This document shows, piece by piece, positions 6,944-9,041 of a stretch of 9,041 bases of DNA (positions are counted from its first letter, which is position 1; every line of letters starts with the position of its first letter). This stretch comes from Nitrospirota bacterium (lineage in GTDB: Bacteria > Nitrospirota > CAKKRA01 > 9FT-COMBO-42-15), in NCBI GenBank assembly GCA_016195585.1, contig JACPZJ010000133.1, forward strand, positions 1 through 9,041, written 5' to 3'. Below the pieces are notes generated by a model. It was not told the DNA's origin. It did not search any database and saw nothing but the letters and a program-made list of their open reading frames with translations. The position numbers were made by a program, and so were the translations under genes.

Positions 6944-7531
6944 TTATTTGTCAATCTCTTTTGAGCAGATTTGCTTGTCTTTTAGGGGGTTATAAAACCT
7001 CGCAAAATACCTTTTATCAAGATATAGAACACCTGAGGCGATGAGGAGGCCTATCAAGGCGCCGCCAATAACATCCAATGGATAATGCACACCTACATAT
7101 ACCCTTGAAAAAGAGACAAGTATGGCAAGTATAATAGCAGGTATTGTCAGATAGCGGTATTTAAAAGATATTAACGTTGCAAAAACAGTAATATTTACAG
7201 CATGGTTGGATGGAAAGGAATATGAAGATGTGCAGCCAACAAGCAGGTGGATTCCCTGCAAGGTATTACAGGGACGGACTCTAAAAAAGAGGTTTTTAAA
7301 GATCTGGGCTGAAATAAAATCTGCAATTAAAATAGTTGCAATTAACAATATAAGAAACATCCTCTCCTTTCTTGTGCCAAGTATAAAAAGTAGGATAGTA
7401 CCTGCAATAATGAGCAGCTTAAAGTTCCCAAAACTGGTTATAAATGGCATCAGCCAGTCAAAAAGCGGATTCTGTAAAGTGATATTAATAAAAAAGAAGA
7501 CCGCCCTGTCTATCTCAAGCAAGTATTTCAA
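6944..7531 (-). CDS. PAP2-family membrane phosphatase (undecaprenyl-pyrophosphate or lipid phosphatase)
   Basis: This 195-residue integral membrane protein carries the complete PAP2/acid-phosphatase signature: K79-x6-RP (KNLFFRVRP, 79-87), SFPSNH (105-110), and SR-x5-H-x3-D (SRVYVGVHYPLD, 142-153), with catalytic histidines at 110 and 149. About five or six hydrophobic segments surround them. Relatives dephosphorylate undecaprenyl pyrophosphate to recycle the carrier, or remove phosphate from lipid A. Its place at the head of a polyprenyl-phosphate glycosylation module favours a carrier-recycling or envelope-lipid role, which is inference. The start is TTG at 7531, supported by AAGGA eight bases upstream (7540-7544) and by the family pattern of a short N-terminal stretch before the first helix. 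A TAA that ends a possible degraded upstream reading frame lies five bases before the start. Confidence 0.92.
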   Translation of the reverse strand: MKYLLEIDRAVFFFINITLQNPLFDWLMPFITSFGNFKLLIIAGTILLFILGTRKERMFLILLIATILIADFISAQIFKNLFFRVRPCNTLQGIHLLVGCTSSYSFPSNHAVNITVFATLISFKYRYLTIPAIILAILVSFSRVYVGVHYPLDVIGGALIGLLIASGVLYLDKRYFARFYNPLKDKQICSKEIDK

Positions 7532-7536
7532 TTACC

Positions 7537-7675
7537 TTATCCTTGTAATAATATTTCTGTTAGCCTCTTTGCATATCTTTTACCATTCTCATCATCGCTT
7601 ACTATTTCAATCTCCTCTGGCCGCGATATTCCGAGTGTTCATTCTCTTACCTTTTAAAACTCTTTCATAGCCATT
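7537..7675 (-). pseudogene. Possible decayed 3' remnant of an unidentified gene
   Basis: Directly before the PAP2 start, two short overlapping minus-strand frames read like parts of one protein end. The first (from 7675) gives NGYERVLKGKRMNT before drifting out of frame. The second (7638 to the TAA at 7537) gives LGISRPEEIEIVSDDENGK and then RYAKRLTEILLQG. The second has normal charged-helix composition and its stop sits five bases before the PAP2 start, as in a tight operon. No start codon, upstream domain or family could be recognised; further upstream the frames are broken by stops. It may be the tail of a former operon gene lost by deletion, or chance coding-like sequence. Confidence 0.3.
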
Positions 7676-7797
7676 CTACTTCTAACATTCCTTAAAGAAT
7701 AATAACCTATTTTATTATTATTTTGTAGTAAAAAATTTAAATGCCACTCTCTTTTCATTTAGGGTTACGGGACTCTATGTAACTAAAAGAGATTGCA

Positions 7798-7812
7798 GAT
7801 TTCTGGGAAATC
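7798..7812. promoter_or_regulatory. Dyad symmetric site, possible operator
   Basis: GATTTC-TGG-GAAATC is a perfect 6-bp inverted repeat with a 3-bp centre. It lies one base beyond the candidate minus-strand -10 element, where a repressor would cover the transcription start. The same site falls in the 17-bp spacer of a plus-strand pair TTGCAG (7793-7798) and TATACT (7816-7821). Function is inferred from position only. Confidence 0.25.
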
Positions 7813-7813
7813 C

Positions 7814-7843
7814 ATTATACTACTGAATAATTAAAGAGGTTGA
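7814..7843 (-). promoter_or_regulatory. Candidate sigma-70-type promoter for the PAP2-glycosyltransferase operon
   Basis: On the minus strand a perfect TATAAT occupies 7819-7814. Eighteen bases upstream lies TCAACC (7843-7838), which matches TTGACA at only three of six positions. It faces the PAP2 gene, whose start is about 280 bases further on. The -10 is convincing and the -35 is weak, so an activator may be needed or this may be chance in AT-rich DNA. Confidence 0.35.
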
Positions 7844-7928
7844 GGGGAGAAACTGATATTTCAAGACTTGAACCTATAATCCTTTATAACAGATGAGAGA
7901 CAAAGGTGTGTCAGTTTAAAAGGAAAGG

Positions 7929-9041
7929 CTATTTGCTGACACCAGTCTCTTTGGTAATATTAAACTTATTCAACCTGTACTGCAGCGTTCTGTATGACAT
8001 GCCAAGGAGCTTTGCTGCATCAACAATTTTCCAATCTGATTTTTCCATTGCCTTTGTTAGCAGCTCTCTTTCAAGCGCCTCAAAGGAGATGCCTTCCGGA
8101 GGGATGTCAAAGTTTATATTTCCGATTTTATAAACTGGCCTCTTTATCTCACTATGAAGGTCTTCAAGTGTTATCTCATCGCCTTCGCACATAAGCATTG
8201 CCCTCTCAATTACGGATTCAAGCTGTCTGACATTTCCGGGCCAGTTGTAGTTCATAAGAACCTGCAATGCCTCATTTGCAATCCCTTTTATGTTTTTTCC
8301 TGAATTTGTGTTGTGCTTTTTTATGAAATGGTCAACCAGCTCTGGTATGTCAGTTATCCTCTCACGCAAAGGAGGCAGTACAAAAGAAATAACATTCAGC
8401 CTGTAATAGAGGTCTTCTCTGAATCTACCATTTTTTATTTCTGTTTCAAGGGTCTTATTTGTAGCAGCAAGTATCCTGACATCAACCTTTATATTTTCAA
8501 CTCCCCCTACCCTTCTTATCTCTTTTTCCTGCAATACCCGCAGCAACTTGGACTGCATATTTGGGTTTAGCTCGCCTATTTCATCAAGAAAAAGTGTGCC
8601 GCTATTTGTTGATTCTATCAAGCCTATCTTTTTATCATAGGCGCCTGTAAATGCCCCTTTTTCATGTCCGAACAACTCGCTTTCTAACAGGGTATCAGGT
8701 ATCGCTGCGCAGCTTACTGCTGAAAAAGTCTTGTCTTTGCGCGGACTGTTATAATGTACTGCCCTTGCTGCAAGCTCCTTTCCTGTGCCGCTTTCACCGC
8801 ATATAAGAACAGTGGAATTAGAATTTGCAATCTTTTTAATTATCTTAAACACCTCCTGCATCTTTCCGTGGCTGCCGATCATGTTGTCAATCTTGAATCT
8901 GTCCTCTAACTGCTGATGAAGGAGTATATTCTCTCTTACAAGCCTTATCTTTTCAAATGCCCTCTTAAGGCACAAAAGGAGTTCATCCCTTTCAAGGGGC
9001 TTTGTAAGATAATCAAAGGCGCCTTTTTTCATTGCCTCTAC
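7929..9041 (-). CDS. NtrC-family sigma-54-dependent response regulator, N-terminus beyond window
   Basis: This cytoplasmic transcription activator would be phosphorylated by a sensor kinase and open sigma-54 promoters by ATP hydrolysis. The window holds the last 370 residues. They start inside the end of a receiver domain (VEAMKKGAFDYLTKPLERDEL, with the conserved lysine of TKP), then a coiled linker. The AAA+ domain follows with Walker A GESGTGKE (about 82-89 of the visible part), the sigma-54 contact loop GAFTGA (about 129-134), Walker B GTLFLDEIGE (about 148-157), the arginine-finger region FREDLYYRLN (about 207-216) and NWPGNVRQLE. A Fis-type helix-turn-helix ends the protein (DWKIVDAAKLLGMSYRTLQYRL). 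All key motifs are intact. The true start and the phosphorylated aspartate lie outside the window. It is upstream of and codirectional with the glycosylation genes, but no good -24/-12 promoter was seen before them, so its targets may be elsewhere. Confidence 0.95.
   Translation of the reverse strand, partial: VEAMKKGAFDYLTKPLERDELLLCLKRAFEKIRLVRENILLHQQLEDRFKIDNMIGSHGKMQEVFKIIKKIANSNSTVLICGESGTGKELAARAVHYNSPRKDKTFSAVSCAAIPDTLLESELFGHEKGAFTGAYDKKIGLIESTNSGTLFLDEIGELNPNMQSKLLRVLQEKEIRRVGGVENIKVDVRILAATNKTLETEIKNGRFREDLYYRLNVISFVLPPLRERITDIPELVDHFIKKHNTNSGKNIKGIANEALQVLMNYNWPGNVRQLESVIERAMLMCEGDEITLEDLHSEIKRPVYKIGNINFDIPPEGISFEALERELLTKAMEKSDWKIVDAAKLLGMSYRTLQYRLNKFNITKETGVSK

Larger units (their letters stand above)
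7676..7928. other. Intergenic region upstream of the glycosylation module
   Basis: About 250 bases without a credible gene on either strand. It holds a candidate minus-strand promoter and dyad (listed separately), an imperfect inverted repeat with arms CTCTTTT (7749-7755) and AAAAGAG (7785-7791), a second weak pairing GTTAC (7764-7768) with GTAAC (7779-7783), and a very AT-rich tract (about 7698-7740). No strong GC-rich hairpin with a T-run was found after the regulator's stop codon, so readthrough from the regulator into the module is possible. Confidence 0.6.

Noticed and set aside
7696..7726. AT-rich stem-loop (AATAATAA ... TTATTATT) as a terminator
   Set aside because: The stem has no G-C pairs and would be unstable; low-complexity AT sequence makes such matches common.
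7720..7745. Sigma-54 (-24/-12) promoter starting at minus-strand TGGCAT
   Set aside because: The -12 half reads TTTT where TTGC is required, so only the first half matches.

Overview
All six supportable genes lie on the minus strand, so the window reads right to left as one compact, co-directional block. Base composition is moderate to AT-leaning. The gene content points to an uncultured, probably anaerobic, Gram-negative-type bacterium: a sigma-54 response regulator, polyprenyl-phosphate sugar chemistry, and a ferredoxin/ASKHA protein of the corrinoid-activator type. A Nitrospirota- or Desulfobacterota-like lineage fits, but that is an impression and not a demonstrated assignment.

Layout from upstream to downstream on the minus strand. 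(1) 9041-7929: an NtrC-type sigma-54 activator, cut by the window edge inside its receiver domain. (2) 7928-7532: a gap of about 400 bp with a candidate promoter, a small dyad and what looks like the decayed 3' end of a gene. (3) 7531-3354: a membrane glycosylation module made of a PAP2 phosphatase, an ArnT/PMT-like GT39 transferase, an ArnC/DPM-like GT2 and a flippase-like UPF0104 protein. A pair of inverted, palindromic C/G-rich repeats sits between the two glycosyltransferases. (4) 3347-1488: a RACo-like protein with an N-terminal [2Fe-2S] domain and a C-terminal ASKHA (DUF4445) domain. (5) 1470-1: purH, complete except for about two terminal codons and the stop. Gaps inside the block are short (4-nt overlap, 6 nt, 17 nt, 30 nt, and 151 nt at the repeat), so one long operon or two overlapping ones is likely.

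How the genes could work together: the GT2 would load a sugar onto undecaprenyl phosphate in the cytoplasm, the UPF0104 protein could help move it across the membrane, the GT39 would transfer it to an envelope acceptor, and the PAP2 enzyme would recycle or trim the lipid phosphate. RACo-like proteins reactivate corrinoid proteins of one-carbon metabolism and PurH consumes 10-formyl-tetrahydrofolate, so the downstream pair has a possible one-carbon theme.

The main surprises are lesions in conserved genes. PurH lacks, in frame, about 26 residues that carry the IMP cyclohydrolase signature loop and its catalytic lysine, while the transformylase half is intact. The flippase gene is frameshifted and appears to have lost a similar length. 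The RACo-like protein is full length, yet several ATP-binding motifs of its ASKHA domain differ from the family consensus. Whether the two deletions are biology or assembly artefacts cannot be decided from the sequence alone. No tRNA, rRNA, CRISPR array or insertion sequence was seen.
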